DNA of 37,524 nt from Burkholderiales bacterium (lineage in GTDB: Bacteria; Pseudomonadota; Gammaproteobacteria; Burkholderiales; SG8-41), in contig JALHND010000018.1 in assembly GCA_022843705.1 (NCBI GenBank), positions 1 through 37,524 on the forward strand. The letters run 5' to 3'. The stretch's first letter is position 1, and each line of letters starts with the position of its first letter. Under the pieces are notes generated by a model that was not told the origin of the DNA, searched no databases, and saw nothing but the letters and a program-made list of their open reading frames with translations. Shown here one piece after another: positions 17,455 to 25,180 of the stretch. The position numbers and the translations under genes were made by a program.

Positions 17455-18183
17455 ATGGAATTCGGATCACCGGCATTCTGGGTTGCGGTACTCCAGATCA
17501 TTGCCATCGACATCGTTCTCGGCGGGGACAACGCGGTGGTTATCGCCCTCGCTTCGCGGCGCCTGCCGCTGCACCAGCGCAAGCAGGCGATTTTCTGGGG
17601 CGTGTTCGGCGCGATCGCATTGCGCGTCGTGCTCATATTCTTTGCCCTGCAACTGCTGCAGATCCCGTACCTGAAGATCGTCGGCGGCATCCTGCTGTTC
17701 TGGATCGGCCTCAAGCTGATGATGCCGCAGGACGAAGGCGGGCACGAGATTGATGCCAGCAGCAACCTGATGGGCGCGATCAAGACCATCATCGTGGCCG
17801 ACGCGGTGATGAGCCTGGACAACGTGATCGCGATTGCCGGCGCGGCCAAGGACAGCATCGGGCTCGTCATTTTCGGCCTGGTGGTCAGCGTGCCCATCAT
17901 CGTCTGGGGCAGCAAACTGGTGCTGATGCTGATGGATCGTTTCCCGATCGTGATTGTCGGCGGCGCTGCGCTGCTCGGCTGGATCGGAGGCGACATGCTG
18001 GTGCATGACATCGTGGTCAAGGACTGGATGATGGCCAATGCCGCCTGGCTCAAGTATGGCGGGCCGATACTTGGTGCGTCCTTCGTGATCGTCGTCGGAA
18101 AGATACTGGCTGCCCGCAAGGCTCCGGCGGCTGCGGCCGCGGAGCCGGTTGACCTGGCGGAATCCAAGCCGAAACAGGACTGA
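17455..18183 (+). CDS. TerC/YjbE-family integral membrane protein
   Basis: A 242-residue protein of the TerC family with about seven hydrophobic helices. The N-terminus FWVAVLQIIAIDIVLGGDNAVVIALA carries the conserved acidic GGDNA motif, and the second half repeats it as ADAVMSLDNVIAIAGAA, the internal duplication typical of the family. Members are implicated in manganese export or metal loading of exported enzymes (Alx, MeeF/MeeY, YceF). A charged cytoplasmic Ala/Pro/Lys tail ends the protein. The ribosome site is weak (GTGGACAAATCAT before ATG). It has a leader of about 140 bases with three hairpins, separating it from ftfL, and is followed nine bases later by a UspA gene. Exact substrate unknown. 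Confidence 0.88.
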   Translation: MEFGSPAFWVAVLQIIAIDIVLGGDNAVVIALASRRLPLHQRKQAIFWGVFGAIALRVVLIFFALQLLQIPYLKIVGGILLFWIGLKLMMPQDEGGHEIDASSNLMGAIKTIIVADAVMSLDNVIAIAGAAKDSIGLVIFGLVVSVPIIVWGSKLVLMLMDRFPIVIVGGAALLGWIGGDMLVHDIVVKDWMMANAAWLKYGGPILGASFVIVVGKILAARKAPAAAAAEPVDLAESKPKQD

Positions 18184-18192
18184 GAGGAAAAA

Positions 18193-18621
18193 ATGCCGAA
18201 GATACTGGTGGCGGTTGATGGTTCGGAGAACTCCGGCCGCGTGGTCGATTTTCTGGTCAAGAAGAGCGGCTGGTACAGCGAGCCCGTCGAAGTGCAGTTG
18301 CTCAACGTGCAGATGCCGATTGCCGGCGTCAACGTGAAGATGTTCATCAGCCAGGAGTCGCTGAAGGAGTATTACCGCGAGGAAGGTGCCGCGGCGCTGA
18401 AGCAGGCCCGCGAGAAACTCGATGCGGCAGGCGTGGCTTATGCCCACCATATCGGGGTTGGTGACCCGGCTGAAGTGATCGTCGAATACGCGAAATCCAA
18501 GCATTGCGACCAGATTATGATGGGCAGCCGCGGGCTGGGTTCGGTGTCCGGGCTGGTGCTGGGATCCGTAGCCACCAAGGTGCTGCACCTGACCGGGGTT
18601 CCGGTGACGCTCGTTCGCTGA
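18193..18621 (+). CDS. Universal stress protein, UspA family
   Basis: A 142-residue single-domain Usp protein. It starts MPKILVAVDGSENSGRVVDF, with the conserved Asp that contacts adenine in ATP-binding members, and ends with the phosphate loop GSRGLGSVSGLVLGSVATKVLHLTGVPVTLVR, which fits the G-2x-G-9x-G-[ST] ATP-binding signature. It should therefore be an ATP-binding, MJ0577-type Usp rather than the non-binding UspA type. The ribosome site is GAGAGGAAAAA before the ATG, and the gap to terC is nine bases, so the two are co-transcribed. Its specific role here is unknown. Confidence 0.93.
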   Translation: MPKILVAVDGSENSGRVVDFLVKKSGWYSEPVEVQLLNVQMPIAGVNVKMFISQESLKEYYREEGAAALKQAREKLDAAGVAYAHHIGVGDPAEVIVEYAKSKHCDQIMMGSRGLGSVSGLVLGSVATKVLHLTGVPVTLVR

Positions 18622-18633
18622 TGGTTTGCCATG

Positions 18634-18653
18634 CCCTGCTGTTTGCTGCAGGG
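18634..18653 (+). terminator. Possible weak terminator after uspA
   Basis: CCCTGC-N8-GCAGGG stem just after the uspA stop codon. There is no immediate T-run, although AT-rich DNA begins about 14 bases on, so termination here is doubtful. Confidence 0.35.
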
Positions 18654-18666
18654 AATCGCGTGACCA

Positions 18667-18694
18667 TAAGTTATTGTTTATAAATATTTTTTAT
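18667..18694 (+). promoter_or_regulatory. AT-rich IHF-like element, copy 2
   Basis: TAAGTTATTGTTT followed by ATAAATATTTTTTAT. It differs by one base from the IHF consensus read on the opposite strand. It lies in the gap of about 365 bases between uspA and tctC, where no gene is supported (the 76-residue ORF at 18626-18856 has no resemblance to known proteins). Confidence 0.5.
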
Positions 18695-18852
18695 CTGCGG
18701 CGCAAGCCGATGCCGCAGCTTGGGGAATCACAACAGCGTGTTCGGCAAGGGGACATGGCGAAAGACCTGCCGGCCCTGCAGGCGTGCCGGGCGTTGGCGC
18801 CGCAGTCCCTGTCTCTGACCCTGTCCCCGGCGGCAGCGGATATACTCGATTC

Positions 18853-18866
18853 TTGATTCCGGTCAA
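18853..18866 (+). promoter_or_regulatory. Crp/Fnr-type palindrome before the tct operon
   Basis: TTGATTCCGGTCAA: left half TTGAT, right half GTCAA. AAGAAT (18889-18894, four of six bases of the -10 consensus) lies exactly 22 bases downstream, the class II Fnr geometry. The tctC start is 93 bases past that -10. Confidence 0.65.
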
Positions 18867-18986
18867 TTCTTTTGTCATGACAAGACGGAAGAATGAGCCG
18901 CTACGACGTTACTAATAAAGTTGGGCTGCGGCCACAGTCGCAGATATAACTCAGCACCCGTCGGTCAATTGATAAGGAGGAGTCAC

Positions 18987-20000
18987 ATGGATATCCAAGG
19001 CGTACTGTCCCGCGGCCTGCTGCCGCTCGTTGCAGCTTTCGGGCTGGTTGCAGTATCCGCACCAGCTGCAGCATGGGAGCCGACCAAGCCCGTCGAGTTC
19101 GTCATTCCCGCCGGCACCGGCGGCGGTGCCGACCAGATGGCCCGCCTGATACAGGGCATTGTTGCCAAACACAACCTGATGAAGCAGCCGCTGATTCCCG
19201 TCAACAAATCGGGTGGCGCCGGTGCAGAGGGTTTCCTCGAAGTGAAGGCAGCCAAGGGCGATGCGCACAAGATCATCATCACGCTGTCGAACCTGTTCAC
19301 GACACCGATGGCAACCGGCGTGCCTTTCAACTGGAAGGATCTGACGCCGGTGGCGATGCTTTCGCTCGACAACTTCGTGTTGTGGGTGAATGCCGAGGAT
19401 CCGTACAAGACGCCCAAGGAATACCTTGATGCGGTGAAAAAAGGCGGCCCCAATTCGTTCAAGATGGGCGGCACCGGATCGAAGCAGGAAGACCAGATCA
19501 TTACCGTGGCGATCGAGAAGGCTGCCGGCGTCAAGTTCACCTACATCCCGTTCAAGGGCGGCGGTGCCGTGGCGACTCAGTTGGTCGGCAAGCATATCAA
19601 CTCCTCGGTCAATAACCCGATCGAGGCGGTGGCCCAGTGGCGTGCGGGCAAGCTGCGCGCGCTGTGCGTATTTGACGACCAGCGCATGCCGTACAAGAAC
19701 AAGGTCACGGATACCCAGTCCTGGAATGACATCCCGACCTGCAAGGAGGCCGGCATTCCGATGGATTACGTGATGTTGCGAGGTATCTTCATGCCGGCAG
19801 GGGTGGCGCCTGATGTCGTGAACTTCTACGTTGACCTGTTCAACAAGGTCCGCGCGACGCCGGAATGGAAGAAATTCATGGAGGACGGCGCATTCAACCA
19901 GACCTTCATGACCGGCAAGGCCTATGCCGACTGGGTGGCGAAAGCGGAGACGCTGCATCGCGACCTGATGAAGGAAGCGGGCTTCCTCGCCAAGCCCTGA
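18987..20000 (+). CDS. tctC: Tripartite tricarboxylate transporter substrate-binding protein (Bug/TctC family)
   Basis: A 337-residue periplasmic receptor. The signal peptide runs MDIQGVLSRGLLPLVAAFGLVAVSAPAAAWEP with cleavage near the AAA. The mature N-terminus KPVEFVIPAGTGGGADQMARLIQ matches the Bug fold carboxylate-binding loop, and the C-terminal ATPEWKKFMEDGAFNQTFMTG is also typical. ATG 18987 follows AAGGAGGAG at good spacing; that ribosome site is complementary to seven bases of the candidate small RNA loop. It is followed by tctB and tctA, with a strong hairpin between tctC and tctB. Bug proteins bind many carboxylates; the shared operator with oxc and frc suggests oxalate or a related acid, which is inference. 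Confidence 0.92.
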   Translation: MDIQGVLSRGLLPLVAAFGLVAVSAPAAAWEPTKPVEFVIPAGTGGGADQMARLIQGIVAKHNLMKQPLIPVNKSGGAGAEGFLEVKAAKGDAHKIIITLSNLFTTPMATGVPFNWKDLTPVAMLSLDNFVLWVNAEDPYKTPKEYLDAVKKGGPNSFKMGGTGSKQEDQIITVAIEKAAGVKFTYIPFKGGGAVATQLVGKHINSSVNNPIEAVAQWRAGKLRALCVFDDQRMPYKNKVTDTQSWNDIPTCKEAGIPMDYVMLRGIFMPAGVAPDVVNFYVDLFNKVRATPEWKKFMEDGAFNQTFMTGKAYADWVAKAETLHRDLMKEAGFLAKP

Positions 20001-20008
20001 TGTGTTTA

Positions 20009-20039
20009 CCCCGGCCCCGCGCATGACGCGGGGCCGGGG
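20009..20039 (+). other. Strong intercistronic hairpin between tctC and tctB
   Basis: A perfect 13-bp GC stem (CCCCGGCCCCGCG / CGCGGGGCCGGGG) with a five-base loop and no T-run. Such hairpins after binding-protein genes commonly protect the upstream mRNA and raise receptor level relative to the membrane subunits. Confidence 0.8.
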
Positions 20040-20096
20040 ATCTGTAGTACGGGTTCGCGCCCGTCCTTCCGTTCCACCTAAATCCAGGCGAAGTCC

Positions 20097-20621
20097 ATGG
20101 AAGAAAAAGACAGTTCCGCTGCTGCCGAACGCCCGTCAGGTCTGTCGACAAGGGCTGCGGAAATCGCGATTGCCCTGTTCATGATGCTGCTCGGGGGGCT
20201 GGTCGTCTATGACAGCCTGCGTCTGGGCGTGCGCTGGCTTTCAGACGGACCGCAGGCGGGTTACTTTCCGTTTTACATCGGCTTGTTCATCTGCATTTCC
20301 AGCGCAGTGACGCTGGTGCAGGCAATGCTCAACAAGGCTGCCGCAAAAAAGATCTTTGTCGAGTGGGGGCAGCTGAAGCTGGTGCTGATGGTCCTGATCC
20401 CGGCGGCACTGTTCGTGCTCGGCATCCAGTTGATCGGCATATACGTCGCATCTGCCGTCTACATCGCAGTGTTCATGATCTGGCTCGGCAAGTACGGCTG
20501 GCTCAAAAGCGTGGTCGTCGGCGTCGCGGTAAGCGTGACGGTGTTCGTTGCATTCGAGATCTGGTTCAAGGTCCTGCTTTACAAGGGTTTGTACAACCCC
20601 CTGGCCCTGATCGGTTACTGA
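20097..20621 (+). CDS. tctB: Tripartite tricarboxylate transporter small membrane subunit TctB
   Basis: A 174-residue membrane protein with four predicted helices: EIAIALFMMLLGGLVVYDSL, AGYFPFYIGLFICISSAVTLVQ, LVLMVLIPAALFVLGIQLIGIYVASAVYIAVFMIWL and SVVVGVAVSVTVFVAFEIWFKVLL. The PQAGYFPFYIG segment is the family signature. It forms the small subunit of the secondary carboxylate transporter with TctA in the inner membrane. The start ATG at 20097 precedes a charged N-terminus (MEEKDSSAA). It lies between tctC and tctA in the usual gene order. Confidence 0.9.
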   Translation: MEEKDSSAAAERPSGLSTRAAEIAIALFMMLLGGLVVYDSLRLGVRWLSDGPQAGYFPFYIGLFICISSAVTLVQAMLNKAAAKKIFVEWGQLKLVLMVLIPAALFVLGIQLIGIYVASAVYIAVFMIWLGKYGWLKSVVVGVAVSVTVFVAFEIWFKVLLYKGLYNPLALIGY

Positions 20622-20649
20622 GCACACACGAGCATAAGGGGACACCCAA

Positions 20650-22149
20650 GTGGAAGAAATCAATGCTTTGATGCACGGATTTTCCGTGGCATTGACGCCG
20701 TTCAACCTGATGCTGATGGCCATCGGCATCATACTTGGCGTGCTGATCGGCGTGCTGCCCGGACTGGGCGGCGCCAACGGCATCGCAATCCTGCTCCCGC
20801 TAACCTTCACGATGCCGCCCACCTCGGCGGTCATCATGCTGTCCTGCATCTACTGGGGTGCACTTTTCGGCGGTGCCATCACTTCGATCCTGTTCAACAT
20901 CCCCGGTGAGCCGTGGTCGGTTGCGACTACCTTTGACGGTTATCCGATGGCGCAGCAGGGCAAGGCGGGAGAGGCGCTGACCACGGCCTTCACATCATCC
21001 TTCATCGGCGCCCTGTTTGCCGTGGTGATGATCACCTTTCTGGCACCGCTGGTCGCGAAATTCGCTCTGCAGTTCGGCCCCCCGGAATTTTTCTCGGTGT
21101 TTTTCCTGACCTTCTGCAGCTTCATCGGTATGGGCAAGGAGCCGCCGTTCAAGATCATTGCTGCGATGATGCTCGGTTTCGGCCTGGCCGCGGTCGGCAT
21201 TGATACGGTGACCGGTCAGCTGCGGCTCATATTCGGCTGGCACGAGCTGATGCGCGGCTTTGATTTCCTGATCGCGGTGATCGGCCTGTTCGGCATAGGC
21301 GAGATCCTGCTGTCGATGGAAGAGGGGCTGTCTTTCCAGGGACGCAGCGCGAGAATAAACACCCGGATCGTCATCGAAACCTGGAAAAAGCTGCCGAAGT
21401 TCTGGGTGACATCGCTGCGCAGCTGTGTGATCGGCTGCTGGATGGGAATCACCCCCGGGGGGGCTACACCCGCCTCGTTCATGAGTTACGGCATCGCCAA
21501 ACGCATGTCGCCGGATGGCAATAAATTCGGCTCCGGCGTGCCTGAAGGCATCGTGGCGCCGGAAACTGCAGCGCACGCCGCAGGTACTGCTGCGCTGCTG
21601 CCGATGCTGTCCCTCGGCATCCCGGGTTCGCCCACCGCGGCAGTGCTGCTCGGCGGCCTGCTGATCTGGGGGCTGCAGCCCGGGCCGTTGCTGTTCGTCG
21701 AGCAAAAGGATTTTGTCTGGGGGCTGATTGCCAGCATGTACCTCGGCAACATCGTCGGCCTGATCATCGTGCTGACCTGCGTTCCCCTGTTTGCTGCGAT
21801 CCTGCGCATTCCCTTCTCTATCGTGGCACCCGTGATCATCGTCATCTGCGCGATAGGTGCCTACACGGTCAACAACGCCATGCTCGACATCTGGTTCATG
21901 CTCCTGTTCGGCGTCCTCGGTTACGCGTTCAAGAAGCTGTCCTATCCGCTGGCGCCGCTGGTGCTGGCGCTGGTGCTGGGAGACCAGGCGGAAGACGCCT
22001 TCCGCCAGGCGATGCTGATTTCCCAGGGCGATGTGCGGATATTCTTCTCGAACTGGCTGGTCGGCAGCATCATGGGGCTGGGTGTGCTGATGCTGGTCTG
22101 GCCGCTGATCGGCCGGGGCATGGCAGCCTTGCGCGGACGCGCAGCCTGA
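20650..22149 (+). CDS. tctA: Tripartite tricarboxylate transporter large membrane subunit TctA
   Basis: A 499-residue permease with about 11-12 hydrophobic helices, the usual TctA length. The signature blocks are GVLIGVLPGLGGANGIAILLPLTF near the N-terminus and the inverted-repeat counterpart SLGIPGSPTAAVLLGGLLIWGLQPGP; MGITPGGATPASFMSYGIAKR is also conserved. It starts with GTG after AAGGGGAC, followed by EEINALMHGFSVALTPFNLM. It should drive proton- or sodium-coupled carboxylate uptake together with TctB and the periplasmic TctC. The downstream bidirectional hairpin ends the operon against the convergent oxc gene. Confidence 0.94.
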   Translation: MEEINALMHGFSVALTPFNLMLMAIGIILGVLIGVLPGLGGANGIAILLPLTFTMPPTSAVIMLSCIYWGALFGGAITSILFNIPGEPWSVATTFDGYPMAQQGKAGEALTTAFTSSFIGALFAVVMITFLAPLVAKFALQFGPPEFFSVFFLTFCSFIGMGKEPPFKIIAAMMLGFGLAAVGIDTVTGQLRLIFGWHELMRGFDFLIAVIGLFGIGEILLSMEEGLSFQGRSARINTRIVIETWKKLPKFWVTSLRSCVIGCWMGITPGGATPASFMSYGIAKRMSPDGNKFGSGVPEGIVAPETAAHAAGTAALLPMLSLGIPGSPTAAVLLGGLLIWGLQPGPLLFVEQKDFVWGLIASMYLGNIVGLIIVLTCVPLFAAILRIPFSIVAPVIIVICAIGAYTVNNAMLDIWFMLLFGVLGYAFKKLSYPLAPLVLALVLGDQAEDAFRQAMLISQGDVRIFFSNWLVGSIMGLGVLMLVWPLIGRGMAALRGRAA

Positions 22150-22164
22150 GAATCAGTGGCGCGA

Positions 22165-22199
22165 AAAAAGCCGCAGCCGGCATCCGGCTGCGGCTTTTT
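22165..22199 (+). terminator. Bidirectional intrinsic terminator after tctA
   Basis: A perfect 16-bp stem (AAAAAGCCGCAGCCGG / CCGGCTGCGGCTTTTT) with a CAT loop. It has a T-run on each strand, so it can also act as a second stop for oxc transcripts. Confidence 0.92.
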
Positions 22200-22264
22200 C
22201 CGTCTGAAATCCGGACCGGCAGCGGCTGGTGGCTGCCATCTCCCCGGGGCGCACGGGCACAAGC

Positions 22265-22299
22265 AAAACGGCCGTCCCGCATTTCGCAGGGACGGCCGT
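22265..22299 (-). terminator. Intrinsic terminator of oxc
   Basis: An 11-bp perfect stem ACGGCCGTCCC / GGGACGGCCGT. Read on the minus strand it follows the oxc stop codon by about 20 bases and is followed by TTTTG. Confidence 0.7.
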
Positions 22300-22319
22300 A
22301 GCCATACTCTTGCCTTGAT

Positions 22320-24053
22320 TTATTTTTTGGCGCTTTTCGGATTGAGGCTGGTGATGCGGCCGCTCTCGGTTCCGGCGGTCTCGTCGATGACGGCATTGAT
22401 CAGCGTCGGCTTGCGCGAGCGTACCGCTTCCTCCATCGCCTTGCGCAGTTCTGCCGGCGTCGTCGCGTGTACTCCGACGCCGCCAAAGGCTTCCATCAGC
22501 TTGTCGTAGCGCGCGCCCTTGACGAACACGGTGGGCGCGACGTCGGGACCGCCGGTCGGATTGACGTCAGTGCCCTTGTAGACGCCGTTGTTGTTGAACA
22601 CCACGATGCAGACCGGCAGGTTGTAGCGGCAGATGGTTTCGACTTCCATGCCGGAGAAGCCGAAGGCACTGTCCCCTTCGACCGCGATTACCGGCAGGCC
22701 GGTTTCCACGGCGGCGGCAACGGCAAAACCCATGCCGATGCCCATCACGCCCCAGGTGCCGACGTCGATGCGTTTGCGCGGCTTGTACATGTCGACAATG
22801 CTGCGGGTGAAGTCGAGCGCATTGGCCCCTTCGTTGACCAGCATCGCGTCGGGGTTGGCCTTGATGATGTCGCGCACCACGTTCAGCGCGCTGTGGAAAT
22901 TCATCGGCACCGGGTTCTTGGCCAGGGTTTCGGCCATCTTGGCGATGTTCTTGCTCTTGCGGTCCGCGATGGCGCCCAGCCAGTCGGCCGAGGGTTGCGG
23001 CCAGCCCGAGCCGGCGGCGCTGATGCCGTTTAGCAAAGCCGAGACGCAGGAGCCGATGTCGCCGACCACCGGGGCGTCGATCGGCACATTGCTGTCGGCT
23101 TCCTGCGGGGAAATGTCGATCTGGATGAATTTCTGTCCGCCCCAGGCCTTGGCGTCCTTGCCGCCCCAGGTCTTGCCCTTGCCGTGCGACAGCAGCCAGT
23201 TGAGCCTGGCGCCGATCATCACGACGACATCGGCCTCGGGCAGCACGTAGGAGCGCGCCGCCGCCGCCGACTGTTCGTGGGTGTCGGGCAGCAGGCCCTT
23301 GGCCATCGACATCGGCAGGTAGGGGATTTTGGTTTTTTCGATCAGGGTGCGGATCTCGGTGTCGGCCTGGGCGTAGGCGGCACCCTTGCCGAGGATGATC
23401 AGCGGACGTTTGGCGCCGGCGAGCAGCTGCAGCGCGCGCTGCACGGCGTCCGGCGCCGGGATCTGGCGCGGGGCCGGATCGACAACCTTGATCAGCGACT
23501 TGCGGCCCGTTTCCGCGTCCATCGTCTGCGCGAAAACCTTGGCCGGCAGGTCGAGGTAGACGCCGCCCGGGCGTCCGGACACCGCGGCGCGGATGGCGCG
23601 CGCGACACCGACGCCGATGTCTTCGGCATGCAGCACGCGGAAAGCGGCCTTGCACAGCGGTTTGGCTATCGCGAGCTGGTCCATTTCCTCGTAATCACCC
23701 TGTTGCAGATCGACAACCTCGCGTTCGCTCGATCCACTGACCAGGATCATCGGGAAGCAGTTGGTCGTCGCATTCGCCAGCGCGGTCAGGCCGTTGAGGA
23801 AACCGGGGGCCGATACCGTCAGGCAGATGCCCGGTTTCTGGGTCAGGAAGCCGGCGATGGCCGCGGCGTTGCCGGCATTCTGCTCGTGACGGAAGGAAAT
23901 CATGCGCATGCCGGCGGCCTGCGCACGGCGGGTCAGATCGGTGATCGGGATGCCCGGCAGGCCGTAGAAGTTGGTGATGCCGTTGAGTTTGAGCGCGTCG
24001 ATCAGCAGATCCGCACCGTCGCTCAGTGCCTGCGCTTGTGTTTCAGTCGTCAT
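22320..24053 (-). CDS. oxc: Oxalyl-CoA decarboxylase
   Basis: A 577-residue thiamine-diphosphate enzyme that splits oxalyl-CoA to formyl-CoA and CO2 in the cytoplasm. It has the three-domain POX layout: an N-terminal PYR domain with the catalytic Glu in [20 protein letters not shown] (about residue 58), the middle domain with ADP/CoA-contact segments, and a C-terminal PP domain with the ThDP motif [34 protein letters not shown] (GDS ... NN). The C-terminus [17 protein letters not shown] closely follows the Oxalobacter formigenes enzyme, including the flexible CoA-closing tail. The ATG is preceded by GAGG. A leader of about 150 bases separates it from a class II promoter with TATGAT. It is convergent with tctA. 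Confidence 0.96.
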   Translation of the reverse strand: MTTETQAQALSDGADLLIDALKLNGITNFYGLPGIPITDLTRRAQAAGMRMISFRHEQNAGNAAAIAGFLTQKPGICLTVSAPGFLNGLTALANATTNCFPMILVSGSSEREVVDLQQGDYEEMDQLAIAKPLCKAAFRVLHAEDIGVGVARAIRAAVSGRPGGVYLDLPAKVFAQTMDAETGRKSLIKVVDPAPRQIPAPDAVQRALQLLAGAKRPLIILGKGAAYAQADTEIRTLIEKTKIPYLPMSMAKGLLPDTHEQSAAAARSYVLPEADVVVMIGARLNWLLSHGKGKTWGGKDAKAWGGQKFIQIDISPQEADSNVPIDAPVVGDIGSCVSALLNGISAAGSGWPQPSADWLGAIADRKSKNIAKMAETLAKNPVPMNFHSALNVVRDIIKANPDAMLVNEGANALDFTRSIVDMYKPRKRIDVGTWGVMGIGMGFAVAAAVETGLPVIAVEGDSAFGFSGMEVETICRYNLPVCIVVFNNNGVYKGTDVNPTGGPDVAPTVFVKGARYDKLMEAFGGVGVHATTPAELRKAMEEAVRSRKPTLINAVIDETAGTESGRITSLNPKSAKK

Positions 24054-24207
24054 GTCTGGATGCCTCGCGTTCTTGCGTCTGTGTGACAGGGGTTGTGTGG
24101 GTTGAGTGGGGCCTGGGATTGAACCCGCGCCGGCATCGACAGGGAACGGAGTCCCGCGATCGCGGCTGATTCAAACGCCTGGAAATGGCTGCTTTCGGGT
24201 GGAAAGC

Positions 24208-24213
24208 ATCATA
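24208..24213 (-). promoter_or_regulatory. -10 element of the oxc promoter
   Basis: TATGAT on the minus strand (five of six bases) lies exactly 22 bases from the palindrome at 24236-24249. Transcription would start near 24202 and give a leader of about 150 bases before the oxc ATG. Confidence 0.65.
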
Positions 24214-24235
24214 GGGGGAGGGGGGCTTTTTGCTC

Positions 24236-24249
24236 TTGACCCCGGTCAA
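24236..24249 (-). promoter_or_regulatory. Crp/Fnr-type palindrome before oxc
   Basis: TTGACCCCGGTCAA, a perfect TTGAC-N4-GTCAA inverted repeat in the gap between oxc and the regulator gene. It is about 100 bases downstream of the regulator stop on the minus strand, so it serves oxc. Confidence 0.75.
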
Positions 24250-24348
24250 TTTTGCAGCAGTACGATGAGGCTGCGAACGTGGATTCTCTGCGGCCTGGCG
24301 GCCGGTGCTGCGTTGCATCAAACGACCTCGGGTGCCGCCTGCGGGCGC

Positions 24349-24957
24349 TCAGATTTTGCCGCGGCGCTTCAGCCGGCTGAGTGTTTCCGGGGACAGGTTG
24401 AGGTAGGACGCCAGTTCCTTCTTCGGCAGCCGGTTGCCGATCTCCGCGTTCTTGCGCATGAATCGCTGAACGCGGCCGGGCGCATCGAGCAGGTGCAGGG
24501 TGATGGTATGCGCCATGACCTCGCTCATCAGGCGCATGACTTCCAGCTCGAATTCCCCCTTGATTTTCGGGTGCCGTTCGAGGAACGCGGCCCATTGCAG
24601 CATCGACAGCTTGGCGGCGCGCACCTTGGTCACCGCGCGGATCGAGTAGGGCATCGGTGTTTTCAGGCGCCATGCCGCGTAACTGGTGTCGATGTCGCTT
24701 TCCGCCGCGAAGCGCAGGATCATTTCCTTGCCCTGCGAGTTTGACACCGTGCGCTTGAGGATGCCGTCGATGATGAAGTACTGCTCCATCGAGTGTGTGC
24801 CCTGGTGCTCGAGGGTTTCCCCCTTGGCGTAATCGGAAATTTCGAGCAGTGTTTCAAACTCGTTCCATTGCGCAGCGGTCAGGTTTTTCAGCACCAGATT
24901 CTGCCGCAGTTGCACGCGGATGATTCTGGATTGGGCGTGGAGTGCGAGCTGGGTCAT
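24349..24957 (-). CDS. Crp/Fnr-family transcription regulator lacking cysteines (putative oxalate regulator)
   Basis: A 202-residue regulator from ATG 24957 (217 residues if the TTG at 25002 is used; neither has a clear ribosome site). Residues about 20-110 form a cyclic-nucleotide-binding-type beta-barrel (LEISDYAKGETLEHQGTHSMEQYFIIDGILKR), followed by the dimer helix (PKIKGEFELEVMRLMSEVMAHTITL) and a C-terminal winged helix (NRLPKKELASYLNLSPETLSRLKRRGKI). The recognition helix has E-T-L-S-R, matching the Fnr E-x-x-S-R pattern that reads TTGA half-sites, not the Crp R-E-x-x-x-R pattern. There is no cysteine anywhere, so it cannot carry an Fnr-type oxygen-sensing Fe-S cluster, and the cAMP-pocket residues are not evident. 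It lies between oxc and frc. I infer it activates both. Confidence 0.85.
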   Translation of the reverse strand: MTQLALHAQSRIIRVQLRQNLVLKNLTAAQWNEFETLLEISDYAKGETLEHQGTHSMEQYFIIDGILKRTVSNSQGKEMILRFAAESDIDTSYAAWRLKTPMPYSIRAVTKVRAAKLSMLQWAAFLERHPKIKGEFELEVMRLMSEVMAHTITLHLLDAPGRVQRFMRKNAEIGNRLPKKELASYLNLSPETLSRLKRRGKI

Positions 24958-24980
24958 GGGTGTCGATTGTAATGCTTTTA

Positions 24981-25009
24981 TAACTGTTTGTTTATTCAGC
25001 AATATTTTG
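24981..25009 (+). promoter_or_regulatory. AT-rich IHF-like element, copy 3
   Basis: TAACTGTTTGTTT followed by ATTCAGCAATATTTTG, in the leader of the regulator gene if its ATG start is used. It is one mismatch from the IHF consensus on the minus strand (AAACAAACAGTTA). It also contains TATAAA on the minus strand (24977-24982), a possible -10 for the regulator. Confidence 0.45.
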
Positions 25010-25022
25010 GAGGCGCGGAATC

Positions 25023-25036
25023 TTGACTGCGGTCAA
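25023..25036 (+). promoter_or_regulatory. Crp/Fnr-type palindrome before frc
   Basis: TTGACTGCGGTCAA, identical to the sucC site, in the divergent gap between the regulator and frc. The -10 TATAGT for frc lies exactly 22 bases downstream, placing the centre of the palindrome near -41.5. The same site is about 60 bases from a possible regulator start and might also allow autoregulation. Confidence 0.78.
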
Positions 25037-25058
25037 GGCCACGACAGGGCGCATTTCC

Positions 25059-25064
25059 TATAGT
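25059..25064 (+). promoter_or_regulatory. -10 element of the frc promoter
   Basis: TATAGT, five of six bases of the sigma70 -10 consensus, exactly 22 bases after the palindrome. This is the class II activator arrangement and implies a leader of about 110 bases. Confidence 0.65.
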
Positions 25065-25180
25065 GGCGCCCTCCCGCCCGGAGGAGCGTGCCTCGGACAG
25101 GCGGCGTCATGGCCGCGACTGCAGCGGCATAATCAGCGGACAGGCGTTGTTCATCCGCCGCGGAATTATTGGAGATCAGA

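Noticed and set aside
18626-18856. 76-residue ORF between uspA and tctC
   Set aside because: It has no ribosome site or recognisable sequence, and it crosses the AT-rich element and promoter-like DNA.
24100-24190. tRNA-like T-arm string (GGGTTCAATCCC on the minus strand)
   Set aside because: The flanking bases do not form the five-bp T-stem, and no acceptor, D or anticodon arms can be built. It lies in the oxc leader.
24349-24957. Assignment of the regulator as Fnr (oxygen sensor) or Crp (cAMP receptor)
   Set aside because: There is no cysteine for a Fe-S cluster. The recognition helix is Fnr-like rather than Crp-like, and the cAMP-contact pattern is not visible.
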